Both the position numbers and the translations under genes were made by a program. A stretch of 64,000 bases of DNA, taken from NCBI GenBank assembly GCA_052140165.1, contig JBKQUM010000138.1, forward strand, positions 4,855-68,854, in the 5' to 3' direction. The notes beneath the pieces are model-generated. The model was not told where the DNA came from. It ran no database searches and was given only the letters and a program-made list of their open reading frames with translations. The stretch is from Bog-473 sp052140165 (GTDB lineage: Bacteria; Actinomycetota; Acidimicrobiia; Acidimicrobiales; RAAP-2). Below, one piece after another: positions 7,458 to 15,656 of this stretch. Position 1 is the stretch's first letter. Each line of letters opens with the position of its first letter.

Positions 7458-9408
7458 GGCAATGGTCCCCGTCGGACGACGGGGGCACGTCGAGGGCGGG
7501 GTTGCGGTCGAAGAACCCGAAGGGGACGAGCGAGAAACCGGTGTACTCCACCGGCATGACCGGCCAGTCCTCGGGCCGCGGGATGTGGGTGATCCCGAAG
7601 GTGTGCCAGAGGACGATGTCGGTGTCGACGAGGTCCCGGTCCTGGGCGGTCCACGCCGGGAGACCCGCGCCGCCCGCGTGCTGGTTGGGATAGTCGCCTG
7701 CCGCATGCCGCTCGTCGGGCGAGAAAGGGGTCACCCACAGGTTGTGCGCCGCGAAGGCGGCCCGCCGGCCGATGCTCGACTCGGGCGCGGCGAGCAGCGT
7801 CGGCGTGGCGGCCGGCAGGAGCTTGTACGCCGTGGGCTGGTTCAGCCCGTTGCGCCGGCTGCGGTTGGCGATGCGCCACGTACGCGAGCGGGACGGATCC
7901 GCGTTGCGCCTGGCCGCCAGCTCGGTCTCGAGCAGTGTGGTCGTCGTGCCGAAGGCACTGCCGACCGGGTTCGCTTCGCCGGGGGGCGAGGGTACCGCGT
8001 CGACCTCGTAGACGGTGTTGTCGGGCCCGTCGATCTCGATGTCGAGCCGGACGTTGAACAGGTGCTGGTGGTACGGCGCCGCCAGCCCCGGCGCCACCAT
8101 GCGCGCGTGGTCCCCGGGATCGCCGCCCTCCACGGCCATGGTCGACATGATCCCGCTGAGCTTCACCTCGAGCTGCATCGTGCCGTCCAGATAGAAGTAC
8201 CAGTAGAACCCGTACTCGTAGTTGCCGACGGTGGCGATGGAGCTGACGACCAGCCGGCGCGACCGGCGCACCTCGGTGCGGCCCGAGACCATGTCGACGT
8301 GCTTCCACAGAATGGAGTAGTCCTCCTCGTGCATGCAGATGGCGTTCGCCTTGGCGTGCGGCTTGCCCCGCTCGTCCGCGAAGACGTCGTCGAAGTAGTG
8401 GATCTCACCAAGGCAGTCGCAGCCGAGGGTCAGCGAATTGGCCATGCGTCCGAGCCCCCATTCACCCGCGTCGAACGCGCTCTTCCACCGGTGCATCGGA
8501 CTGGGGTGCCCGTAGGGCACCACCATCTCGCTGACGGACGCGCGGTAGACGAGCGGACGCACCTTGCCGCCGTCCTGGTAGCCGATGGTCGAGAGGACGA
8601 GACCCTCGAGCGGGTCCATGCCCACCCGCAGCGACCACTTCTGCCACCGCACGAGATTGCCGTCCACCACGAAGCTCGGGCCTTCGGGCTGGGTGATGCT
8701 GAGCGGCTTGAGATCGGTGCGCAGCGGCCCGTTGTCCTCGGGGTAGTAGCTGCCCGACGTCGGGGGCACGGGGACGGTGCCGTAGTCGAGCACCTCGAGC
8801 ACCTCGCCCCGCCCCATGTCGACGATGGCCAGCAGCCCCTCGAGCGGACGGGCATAGCCATTGTCGTCGGCCGACTCGCGCAGGTAGGCCAGGCACTTGG
8901 TGATCCGACGCCCCTTCTCGTGCTCGAGCCCGAAGGTCCCTGCGGGCCACGGGTCGACCTGGACGAGCGACCGGTCCACCACGCCGCGGCGGTCGAGCGC
9001 GGCGTTCCATTCCTCGCACCCGGCCAGCGCGAGCAGCGCGGCGTAGGCCTCTCCCATCTGCAACGGCGGGCGGACGTCCTCGACCACCTCCCAGCGCACC
9101 ACCTCTCCCCGGGTGACCGAGACGACCGCCTCGACCACGTCGGCCTCGGGGCCCTGCAACAGCACCATGCGCACCTGGCGGTCGATGCGGGCGGCGGCCC
9201 CCGGCTCCCCCCGGTCGACCGCCCGCACGACCTCCTTGGGTGGATCGCACAGGGCCACGTAGGCGAATCGGAGGGCGTCGTCCGCCACGGCGGCCCGGCC
9301 ACTGTCGAAGACGATCTGGCGGGCCGCCATCATCTCGTCACCCGTCAGCGGCGACAGCGGGTGGAGCGACACCGGGGCGGGAACGGCAGTGGTCGACATT
9401 GACGCCAT
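7450..9408 (-). CDS. copper-containing primary amine oxidase (TPQ enzyme)
   Basis: Oxidatively deaminates primary amines to aldehydes with release of ammonia and hydrogen peroxide, using copper and self-generated topaquinone. The 652 residues match the family length. The catalytic base is Asp313 in AFDAGEWGLG. The topaquinone tyrosine is Tyr397 in VGNYEYG. The copper ligands are His447 and His449 (YHQHLF) and a third histidine near 608 (GITHIPR). There is no signal peptide, so the enzyme is probably cytoplasmic, as in Arthrobacter. The start could be the ATG at 9408 or the one at 9399. The start region is part of a large inverted repeat shared with the divergent pnp gene. Confidence 0.94.
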   Translation of the reverse strand: MASMSTTAVPAPVSLHPLSPLTGDEMMAARQIVFDSGRAAVADDALRFAYVALCDPPKEVVRAVDRGEPGAAARIDRQVRMVLLQGPEADVVEAVVSVTRGEVVRWEVVEDVRPPLQMGEAYAALLALAGCEEWNAALDRRGVVDRSLVQVDPWPAGTFGLEHEKGRRITKCLAYLRESADDNGYARPLEGLLAIVDMGRGEVLEVLDYGTVPVPPTSGSYYPEDNGPLRTDLKPLSITQPEGPSFVVDGNLVRWQKWSLRVGMDPLEGLVLSTIGYQDGGKVRPLVYRASVSEMVVPYGHPSPMHRWKSAFDAGEWGLGRMANSLTLGCDCLGEIHYFDDVFADERGKPHAKANAICMHEEDYSILWKHVDMVSGRTEVRRSRRLVVSSIATVGNYEYGFYWYFYLDGTMQLEVKLSGIMSTMAVEGGDPGDHARMVAPGLAAPYHQHLFNVRLDIEIDGPDNTVYEVDAVPSPPGEANPVGSAFGTTTTLLETELAARRNADPSRSRTWRIANRSRRNGLNQPTAYKLLPAATPTLLAAPESSIGRRAAFAAHNLWVTPFSPDERHAAGDYPNQHAGGAGLPAWTAQDRDLVDTDIVLWHTFGITHIPRPEDWPVMPVEYTGFSLVPFGFFDRNPALDVPPSSDGDHCHA

Positions 9409-9442
9409 GGTACGTGGCGGGCGGCCGCAGGCCGCCTACCAT
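9407..9442. promoter_or_regulatory. 36-bp interrupted palindrome between divergent amine oxidase and PNP genes
   Basis: The arms ATGGTA (9407-9412) and TACCAT (9437-9442) enclose a second perfect 7-bp pair, GGCGGCC (9420-9426) and GGCCGCC (9430-9436), with a GCA centre. It covers almost the whole 40-bp gap between two divergent start codons and overlaps the first ATG of the amine oxidase. It could be an operator for a dimeric repressor (the DtxR-type gene is close by) or an mRNA hairpin over the start. Neither is shown. Confidence 0.45.
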
Positions 9443-9448
9443 GCCTGA

Positions 9449-10261
9449 ATGGACGATGCGGCCGAGCGTGCCGCCCGCAGCGCCCACGAGCTGGCCCGTC
9501 GCACCGGCACCGACCGTCACGACGTCCTGGTCGTGCTGGGCAGCGGTCTCGCCGGCGTGGGCGAGATCCTGGGCGCCGGAGGCCCCTCGCTTCCTCTCGA
9601 CACCCTGCCGTTCTTCCCCCGCTACACCGCCGCGGGGCACCGGGCCCAGGGCTGGTCGGTCGACCTGGCGGGAAAGCGCGTCCTGATCTTCGGGGGCCGC
9701 TGCCACCTGTACGAGGGCCTGCAGCCGGAGGAGGCCGTCCATCCCCTGCGCACCGGCGTTGCGGCCGGCTGCGGCACCGTCATCCTGACCGCCGCCGTCG
9801 GCGGCGTGCGCCCGGACCTGGCCACGGGAGCGATCATGGTCGTGGAGGACCAGCTGAACCTCACGGGGTGCAGCCCGCTGCGCGGCCCCGACTTCGTCGA
9901 CATGGTCGGCGCCTACGCGCCGTCGCTGTCCCGGCTGGCTCTTGCCGTTCCGGCTTCGGTGGCGCCCGGGCTCTCCCCCCGCCCTGGCGTCTACGCCCAG
10001 GTGCTCGGGCCCCAGTTCGAGACACCGGCCGAGATCGCCATGCTGCGGACGGCGGGAGCGGACGTGGTCGGCATGTCGATGGCGATCGAGACGATCGCCG
10101 CCCGCCGGGCCGGGGCCGAGGTCCTCGGCCTGGCCGTGGTCACCAACGCGGCCGCCACCAGCTCCGTCACCACCGACATCGCCGGCATCGGGGCCGTCGG
10201 CGACGCCGCCGCCCCCACCGTGGCCGAGATCGTCCGCCACGTCGTAAGGTCACTCCCGTGA
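9449..10261 (+). CDS. purine nucleoside phosphorylase, trimeric (PNP-I) family
   Basis: Phosphorolyses purine nucleosides to base and ribose-1-phosphate. At 270 residues it fits the trimeric mammalian/mycobacterial PNP class. It has the phosphate loop VLGSGL near 29-34, the RCHLYEG segment, LGPQFETPAEI, GMSMAIETIAA and VTNAAA. Asparagine in VTNAAA is the residue that in this family favours 6-oxopurines (inosine, guanosine); methylthioadenosine phosphorylases carry aspartate there. It could therefore also accept 5-methylthioinosine. It is divergent from the amine oxidase, and its stop overlaps the VOC gene as GTGA. Confidence 0.92.
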   Translation: MDDAAERAARSAHELARRTGTDRHDVLVVLGSGLAGVGEILGAGGPSLPLDTLPFFPRYTAAGHRAQGWSVDLAGKRVLIFGGRCHLYEGLQPEEAVHPLRTGVAAGCGTVILTAAVGGVRPDLATGAIMVVEDQLNLTGCSPLRGPDFVDMVGAYAPSLSRLALAVPASVAPGLSPRPGVYAQVLGPQFETPAEIAMLRTAGADVVGMSMAIETIAARRAGAEVLGLAVVTNAAATSSVTTDIAGIGAVGDAAAPTVAEIVRHVVRSLP

Positions 10262-10626
10262 CCACTGCACCCGCCGGCGTCGACCACGTGGCGATCAACG
10301 TCCCCGACGTGCCGGGAGCGATCGCGTTCTACACCGAGACGATGGGGCTCGTCCAGAATTTCACCCGGCCCGACTTCGGGTTCGCCGGGGCCTGGCTGGA
10401 CACCGCCAACGGACAGCAGGTGCACCTCATCGAGCTCCCGGCGCCCCCCAACGTGGGCCAGCATTTCGCCCTCGTCTACGACGACCTCGACGTGATCGTG
10501 CCCGAGCTCCGGGGACGGGGCCTCGAGGTGACGGACCCCGTCCCGGTGGGTGAGACCGGCCGCCGGCAGGCCTTCACCAGCGACCCGTGGGGCAACGGGA
10601 TCGAGTTGCACCAGCGACCCCGTTGA
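10258..10626 (+). CDS. VOC-superfamily (glyoxalase/dioxygenase fold) protein
   Basis: A 122-residue single VOC module. It starts at GTG 10258, which overlaps the pnp stop as GTGA. Both babbabb half-motifs are visible: VDHVAINVPDVPGAIAFYTE at the N-terminus and DPWGNGIELHQ at the C-terminus. The metal-ligand positions His10 and Glu (GIELHQ) are kept, as is HLIEL in mid-protein. VOC proteins include glyoxalase I, epimerases, extradiol dioxygenases and antibiotic-binding proteins. The substrate cannot be assigned. Coupling to pnp suggests related metabolism or simply a shared transcript. Confidence 0.85.
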   Translation: MTTAPAGVDHVAINVPDVPGAIAFYTETMGLVQNFTRPDFGFAGAWLDTANGQQVHLIELPAPPNVGQHFALVYDDLDVIVPELRGRGLEVTDPVPVGETGRRQAFTSDPWGNGIELHQRPR

Positions 10627-10717
10627 AGGCCCGGCGGCTCAGCTCCGCGTGATCGGGATCGCGTCGGAGACCCGGTTGCGTGACACACGCGTGACCACCG
10701 ACGCCAAGAAGGGGAGC

Positions 10718-10734
10718 CGCGCCCTCGGGGCGCG
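10718..10734. terminator. GC-rich stem-loop between convergent VOC and rpmA genes
   Basis: A perfect 7-bp stem CGCGCCC/GGGCGCG with a TCG loop lies in the 114-bp gap between the convergent ends of the VOC gene (10626) and rpmA (10741). It could serve both strands. No T-run follows, which is common in high-GC actinobacteria, so termination is inferred from position and stem strength only. Confidence 0.45.
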
Positions 10735-10740
10735 TCTCGG

Positions 10741-10995
10741 TCAGTCGCCCGAGACGACGCTGATCTGCTTGCGCCCGCGGCGCTCGCCGAACTTCACCAC
10801 TCCGTCCGCCATGGCGAACAGCGTGTCGTCGCCGCCCCGCCCGACGTTGGCGCCGGGGTGGAACTTGGTGCCGCGCTGGCGCACCAGGATGGAGCCGGCG
10901 GTCACCGTGGTGCCGTCGAACTCCTTGACCCCCAGGCGCTGCGCCTGCGAGTCGCGGCCGTTGCGGGTCGACCCGCCGCCCTTGGTCTTCGACAT
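10741..10995 (-). CDS. rpmA: 50S ribosomal protein bL27
   Basis: Small basic ribosomal protein of the peptidyl-transferase region. Its 84 residues match the family length. It begins MSKTKGGGSTRNGRDS and carries the RLGVKEFDG, GSILVRQRG and FHPGANVG signatures. The ATG at 10995 has AGGAG six bases upstream. It follows rplU by 26 bases in the usual order. The obg gene normally next in line is displaced to 5452. Confidence 0.98.
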   Translation of the reverse strand: MSKTKGGGSTRNGRDSQAQRLGVKEFDGTTVTAGSILVRQRGTKFHPGANVGRGGDDTLFAMADGVVKFGERRGRKQISVVSGD

Positions 10996-11021
10996 GTCGG
11001 ACTCCTCGGATTCCCTCGGCC

Positions 11022-11336
11022 TCAGCCGGCCGCTGTGATCGCGGTGATCTCCAGCGTCGCGTAGTGCTGGCGGTGACCCCACCGGCGGCGCTGGTTGGAC
11101 TTGGACTTGTAGGTCATGGCGTTGATCTTGGGGCCCAGCTCCGAGCCCACGACCTTGGCCGTGACCGAGGCACCCTCCAGCTGCGCCGGCGTGGCCAGTA
11201 CGGTCGCGCCGTCGACCACGAGGACGGGCTCCAGCGACACCTCGGTGCCGATGGGCTGGCCGAGCAGCTCCACGCGGACGCGCTGGCCCTCCGCGACGCG
11301 CTCCTGCTTTCCTCCGGACCTGATGACGGCATACAT
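11022..11336 (-). CDS. rplU: 50S ribosomal protein bL21
   Basis: 104 residues starting MYAVIRSGGKQ. It contains the VLLVDG-like VLVVDGATVL segment and the C-terminal KSKSNQRRRWGHRQ typical of bL21. It lies 12 bases downstream of the RNase E/G gene and 26 bases upstream of rpmA, the conserved order. It binds 23S rRNA near bL20 in the large subunit. Confidence 0.98.
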   Translation of the reverse strand: MYAVIRSGGKQERVAEGQRVRVELLGQPIGTEVSLEPVLVVDGATVLATPAQLEGASVTAKVVGSELGPKINAMTYKSKSNQRRRWGHRQHYATLEITAITAAG

Positions 11337-11348
11337 GAAGGGGAGATC

Positions 11349-12944
11349 CTAGCGCAGGACCGAATCGTCGAGGGTCACACCCCTGCCCCCGCAGACGGCA
11401 CACTCGGTCGAAAGGGTCTCGAGCAGGCCTTCCGAGACCCGCTTGCGGGTCATCTCGACCAGTCCCAGCTCGGAAATGTCGAAGACCTGGGTCCGGGTCT
11501 TGTCCCGGGCCAGGGCGTTGCGCAGCGCGGACGCCACCCGGTCCCGGTTCTCGCGGATCTCCATGTCGATGAAGTCGATGACGATGATGCCGCCGATGTC
11601 CCGCAGCCGCAGCTGGTGGGCGACCTCCTCGGCCGCCTCCAGGTTGTTGCGGAAGACCGTCTCCTCCAGGTTCGTCTTGCCGACGTTCTTCCCCGTGTTG
11701 ACGTCAATGACCGTCAGCGCCTCGGTGCGCTCGATGATGAGCGAGCCCCCCGAGGGGAGCCATACCTTGCGGTCGAGCGCCTTGTGGAGCTGCTCGTGCA
11801 CGTGGTAGCGCTCGAAGATCGGGAGGCCCTCGACCTCGGGGTCGTAGTACTCGACCCGGTCCGAGAGCTCGGGGCTCACCGCCCGCACGTAGTCCCGCAC
11901 CTGCTCGAACAGCTCCAGGTCGTCGATCACGACGCCCCTGTACTCCGCGTTGAGCTCCTCGCGCAGGATCCGCACCGACAGCTCGGGCTCCCGGTAGAGG
12001 AGGCCGGGGGCGTCGGACTTCTTGGCCTCGGCTGCTATCGAGTTCCACTGCTCAAGCAGGGTGGTCACGTCGCGCTGCAGCTCGTCGGCCGAGACTCCCT
12101 CGGCCGCGGTGCGCACGATCATGCCGTGGCCGGCCGGCTTCACCTCGTCGATGATGCGGCGGAGCCGCCGCCGCTCGGTGTCGCCCAGGCGCTTGGAGAT
12201 GCCGAACGCGCTGGAGTTCGGGACGAGGACGGCGAAGCGCCCCGGCAGCGAGACCTCCTGGGTGAGGCGTGCGCCCTTGGCCCCGATGGGGTTCTTGGTC
12301 ACCTGGCACAGAATGCTCTGTCCCGCCTTGAGCACGTCCTCGATCCGGGGCTGCTGCGACGACGCCCCGCCCTCGATGTCGTCGCGGTCGTAACGCACGT
12401 CACCCCGGTACAGGACGGCGTTCTTCGGGATGCCGATGTCGACGAAGGCAGCCTCCATGCCGGGCAGCACGTTCTGCACCCGCCCCCGGTACACGTTGCC
12501 GTCGATCTGGCTCGTGTCGTCGGCCGCCCGGGACACGTAGTGCTCCACCAGGGTCCGACCCTCGAGCATGGCGATCTGGGTCATGTGGGGCTGCACGTGC
12601 ACGCAGACCAGGTACCGGCCCACCTGCTTGGAGCGGCGCTCCCGTGCAGCCGGGCGGCGCCTGCTGCGCGCCCGCTTGGCGCTCCCGTCGAGGCTCTCCG
12701 GAGCGGCGACGCCCGTCGGAGCGTCCTCACCGGTTTCCGCCTCCTGCGTCGCCGTGGGCCCCGGCCGCACCAGCGGAACCACGGGGGCAGCCGCCGCCGG
12801 CGGCGCGGCGGGTGCCGGCCGCGTGTCCCCGATCTTCGGCTTCGGTCGCTGGGGCGCTGGGCGCGGGTCGTCCGGGGGGCTAGTGCCTCCCGACGCCTCC
12901 CGGGGGGGACCCTCCGGGGTCTGGCTGAATTCCGTCTCGGACAT
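11349..12944 (-). CDS. ribonuclease E/G family endoribonuclease
   Basis: Single-strand-specific endoribonuclease for mRNA decay and rRNA/tRNA processing. The 531 residues start with about 105 residues of Pro/Ala-rich and then basic, probably disordered, sequence. The S1-containing catalytic core follows (residues 110-515) with GNVYRGRVQNVLPGMEAAFVD, the Mg-binding VIDVNTGKN and IVIDFIDM segments. The Zn-link cysteines are C515 and C518 (CAVCGGRG). There is no long C-terminal scaffold as in E. coli RNase E. The ATG at 12944 is preceded by AGGAGGG. The upstream gene runs 65 bases into this coding region. Confidence 0.95.
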   Translation of the reverse strand: MSETEFSQTPEGPPREASGGTSPPDDPRPAPQRPKPKIGDTRPAPAAPPAAAAPVVPLVRPGPTATQEAETGEDAPTGVAAPESLDGSAKRARSRRRPAARERRSKQVGRYLVCVHVQPHMTQIAMLEGRTLVEHYVSRAADDTSQIDGNVYRGRVQNVLPGMEAAFVDIGIPKNAVLYRGDVRYDRDDIEGGASSQQPRIEDVLKAGQSILCQVTKNPIGAKGARLTQEVSLPGRFAVLVPNSSAFGISKRLGDTERRRLRRIIDEVKPAGHGMIVRTAAEGVSADELQRDVTTLLEQWNSIAAEAKKSDAPGLLYREPELSVRILREELNAEYRGVVIDDLELFEQVRDYVRAVSPELSDRVEYYDPEVEGLPIFERYHVHEQLHKALDRKVWLPSGGSLIIERTEALTVIDVNTGKNVGKTNLEETVFRNNLEAAEEVAHQLRLRDIGGIIVIDFIDMEIRENRDRVASALRNALARDKTRTQVFDISELGLVEMTRKRVSEGLLETLSTECAVCGGRGVTLDDSVLR

Positions 12945-13698
12945 GAGGGAAAGCCCTCCTCGCGTACTGTGTCGCGTCCGCGCCGGTCCCGGGCCCGCTC
13001 ACGGAGAGGGGCTCGAACCGTCCGCCGTCGCGTTCGATCCATTGATGCGTTCGACAGGCCCGCCCGAGCACCGCGTCGGTGCCGAGCGACGTGACCAGGT
13101 CGGCCGGACGGACGCCACGCGGGTGCGTGGCCAACTCCGCTCGGAGATCACCGTTGGGGCTGGTCACGGACAGTGCCAGGATTGCCGGGCGGATGTCGTC
13201 TTCGGCCTGACGACCCTTCCGCTCCCGCCGGACAGCCAGAATGGGGGCAGCGAGCACCTTCTCGACCCGCTCCTGCAGCTCCTCACCTGGCACTCCGAGC
13301 ACCTCCAGCTCCCAATCGCACGATGCTACCTCCTGCTGGAGCGAACCCTCGGCTTCACCGACCAGGGCGGCCGCCTCGACATCGATCCCCTCGGGCAGCA
13401 ACACGCTCAGGGCTCCGGGCAACTCGGGCACCGGGATCTCACCGGACTCGACGGGCCCGAGGCGCACGTCGAGGTACTCGCCGAGGGACTCGCAGCCCGT
13501 GGGCAGGGCCAACCCGAAGCTCACCAGGGGGTGGGGCACGAAACCCTGCGAGTAGGCCACGGGCAGCCGGCTGCGCCGCAAGGCTCGTTCCCACATGCGG
13601 GCCACGTCCCGGTGGCTCGTGAAGCGGATCTTCCCCGCCTTGGTGAAGCGCAGGCGGAGGCGGCGCGGTGCTCCCGGTACGGGGGCCTCAGGAGGCAC
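12880..13698 (-). CDS. TIGR03936-type (DUF2344) radical SAM-linked protein
   Basis: A 272-residue protein of the family found next to, or fused to, TIGR03960-type radical SAM enzymes. The N-terminal RLRLRFTKAGKIRFTSHRD and SQGFVPHPLVSFGLALPTG segments are typical. I place the start at GTG 13698, which overlaps the end of the radical SAM gene by 11 bases. The stop at 12880 lies 65 bases inside the RNase E/G gene, whose start has a strong ribosome site, so the overlap seems real. The family's biochemical role is not established. Repeated linkage to RNase E/G and ribosomal proteins suggests an RNA- or ribosome-related function. Confidence 0.88.
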   Translation of the reverse strand: MPPEAPVPGAPRRLRLRFTKAGKIRFTSHRDVARMWERALRRSRLPVAYSQGFVPHPLVSFGLALPTGCESLGEYLDVRLGPVESGEIPVPELPGALSVLLPEGIDVEAAALVGEAEGSLQQEVASCDWELEVLGVPGEELQERVEKVLAAPILAVRRERKGRQAEDDIRPAILALSVTSPNGDLRAELATHPRGVRPADLVTSLGTDAVLGRACRTHQWIERDGGRFEPLSVSGPGTGADATQYARRAFPHVRDGIQPDPGGSPPGGVGRH

Positions 13699-15634
13699 GG
13701 CCGACCAGGCGGACGGGGATGCGGTCCCCGACGCTGAGGTCCTGGCCCGTGCCCTGGCTGCCCCCCGCCGGCGGGACCGGCGAGGCCACCACGTGTTCGA
13801 GGCCGAAGCCGGTGCAGGCCCCGCAGTCGTAGCAGGGCGTCCAGCGGCAATCCTCGACGGCCACCCGTGCCAGCGCATCCTGCCAGTCACCCCAGAGGAA
13901 GTCGCGGTGCAACCCCGCCGAGATGTGGTCCCAGGGCAGGGCCTCGTCGGCGCCCCGCTCGCGATGGCACACCTCGTCGACGCTCAGGCCCTCGGCGGCC
14001 AGCGCCGCCTCCCACAGCGAGAGGTCGAAGCGCTCCGACCATTCCTGGAACGTGCCGCCGGCCCGCCAGACGCGCTCGATCACCGCACCCATGCGCCGGT
14101 CACCCCGGCTGGCCAGCCCCTCGGCGACCGAGGCGGACGGCTCGTGCCAGCGGATCGTGAGGCCCCGGGAGCGCCGGGCCGCCTCGCGCAGGAGCGCCAC
14201 CTTGCGCTCGAGCTCGGCCACGGTGTCCTGCCCGAACCACTGGAAGGGCGTGTGGGGCTTGGGCACGAACCCGCCCACCGAGGCCACGACCGTCACCGAC
14301 TTCTGGTGACGACGCCCGATCTCGACGCACCGTGCACCCAGCTCCGCGATGCCGAGCACGTCCTCGTCGCGCTCGGTGGGGAGCCCGATGAGGAAGTAGA
14401 GCTTGATCCGCCGCCAGCCCTGGCTGAAGGCGGCGTCGACCGCGCCGTAGAGATCCTCCTCGGTGATGAGCTTGTTGATGACCGTGCGCATCCGCCACGT
14501 CCCGCCCTCGGGAGCGAAGGTCAGGCCCGTGCGGCGCACCTTCTGGATCTGCGCCGCGGTGCCCACGGTGAAGGCGTCCACCCGCAGGGACGGGAGGCTG
14601 ACCGAGACCCGTCCGCCGTGCACGGGATCGTCGACGATGTCGCGCACGGTGTCCTCGATGTCCGAGAAGTCCGCCGTGGAGAGCGACGTCAGGGTCACCT
14701 CGTCGTAGCCGGTGCGCTCCAGGCCGTTGCGCACCAGTGCGCGGACCTGCTCGGCCGGCCGCTCGCGTACCGGCCGGGTGATCATGCCGGCCTGGCAGAA
14801 ACGGCACCCCCGCGTGCAGCCCCGGAACACTTCGACGTTGAGGCGGTCGTGGACGACCTCGGTCAGCGGCACCAGCTGGCGCGAGGGGTAGGGCCAGTCG
14901 GCCAGGTCGGCCACCGTCCGCTTCGTCACCTCCGCCGGTACCCCCGCGTCGACCGGCTCCGTGGACACGAGCCGCCCGTCCACGTAGGAGGGCGCGTAGA
15001 GCGCCGGGACGTAGACGCCCTCGAGCTGGGCCAGCGACCGCCACAGCGCGCCGCGGTCCCGCTGCACCGCGGGCGACCCCTCCAGCCAGGCGGCCATCAC
15101 CTCGTTGACCTCGCCCACGGCCTCCTCCCCGTCACCGAGCACGAAGGCGTCGACGAAATCGGCCAGTGGTTCGGGGTTGTACGCGCAATGGCCGCCCGCC
15201 ACGACGAGGGCGTCGTCTCCGGACCGCTCTACCGCATGCAGTGGAAGGCCGGCCAGGTCGATCAGGTTCACGAGGTTGGTGTAGACGAGCTCGGCCGACA
15301 GGTTGAAGGCCAGCACGTCGAAGGCCGCCGCGGGCAGGTGCTGCTCCACGCTGAAGAGGGGCACACCGGCGGCGCGCATGGCCGCCTCCATGTCGACCCA
15401 GGGTGCGTAGGAGCGTTCCGCCACCGCGTCGGGCCGCTCGTTGAGGATCTCGTAGAGGATCTGGAGGCCCTGGTTGGGCAGGCCGATCTCGTAGGTGTCG
15501 GGGTAGAGCAGGAGCCACGCCACCTTGCCCGGGCCGTGCTCGGGGTACACCGCGCCCTGCTCGCCGCCGATGTAGCGGGCCGGCTTGGTCACCGTGGGCA
15601 GGAGGCGCTCGATCGTCGGCCAGAGGGTCTCCAT
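13688..15634 (-). CDS. TIGR03960-type radical SAM protein
   Basis: A 648-residue radical SAM enzyme. An N-terminal B12-binding-like segment occupies about 40-190 (VAWLLLYPDTYEIGLPNQG). The 4Fe-4S motif is CTRGCRFCQAG, followed by FAPEGGTWRMR and KLYFLIGLPTE. A C-terminal cysteine group CRWTPCYDCGAC could bind a second metal centre. I chose the ATG at 15634, because the longer frame begins with TTG and adds only three residues. It lies 23 bases after mrdA and overlaps the DUF2344 gene, so it bridges the cell-shape genes and the RNase E/ribosomal genes. Reaction unknown. Confidence 0.9.
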   Translation of the reverse strand: METLWPTIERLLPTVTKPARYIGGEQGAVYPEHGPGKVAWLLLYPDTYEIGLPNQGLQILYEILNERPDAVAERSYAPWVDMEAAMRAAGVPLFSVEQHLPAAAFDVLAFNLSAELVYTNLVNLIDLAGLPLHAVERSGDDALVVAGGHCAYNPEPLADFVDAFVLGDGEEAVGEVNEVMAAWLEGSPAVQRDRGALWRSLAQLEGVYVPALYAPSYVDGRLVSTEPVDAGVPAEVTKRTVADLADWPYPSRQLVPLTEVVHDRLNVEVFRGCTRGCRFCQAGMITRPVRERPAEQVRALVRNGLERTGYDEVTLTSLSTADFSDIEDTVRDIVDDPVHGGRVSVSLPSLRVDAFTVGTAAQIQKVRRTGLTFAPEGGTWRMRTVINKLITEEDLYGAVDAAFSQGWRRIKLYFLIGLPTERDEDVLGIAELGARCVEIGRRHQKSVTVVASVGGFVPKPHTPFQWFGQDTVAELERKVALLREAARRSRGLTIRWHEPSASVAEGLASRGDRRMGAVIERVWRAGGTFQEWSERFDLSLWEAALAAEGLSVDEVCHRERGADEALPWDHISAGLHRDFLWGDWQDALARVAVEDCRWTPCYDCGACTGFGLEHVVASPVPPAGGSQGTGQDLSVGDRIPVRLVGRAS

Positions 15635-15656
15635 GGGCCACAACCCTACGGGACGC

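Noticed and set aside
5611..9402. Very long plus-strand open frame across the amidohydrolase, DtxR and amine oxidase genes
   Set aside because: It is antisense to three well-supported genes with intact catalytic motifs. Its His/Arg/Val-rich composition is typical of high-GC shadow frames.
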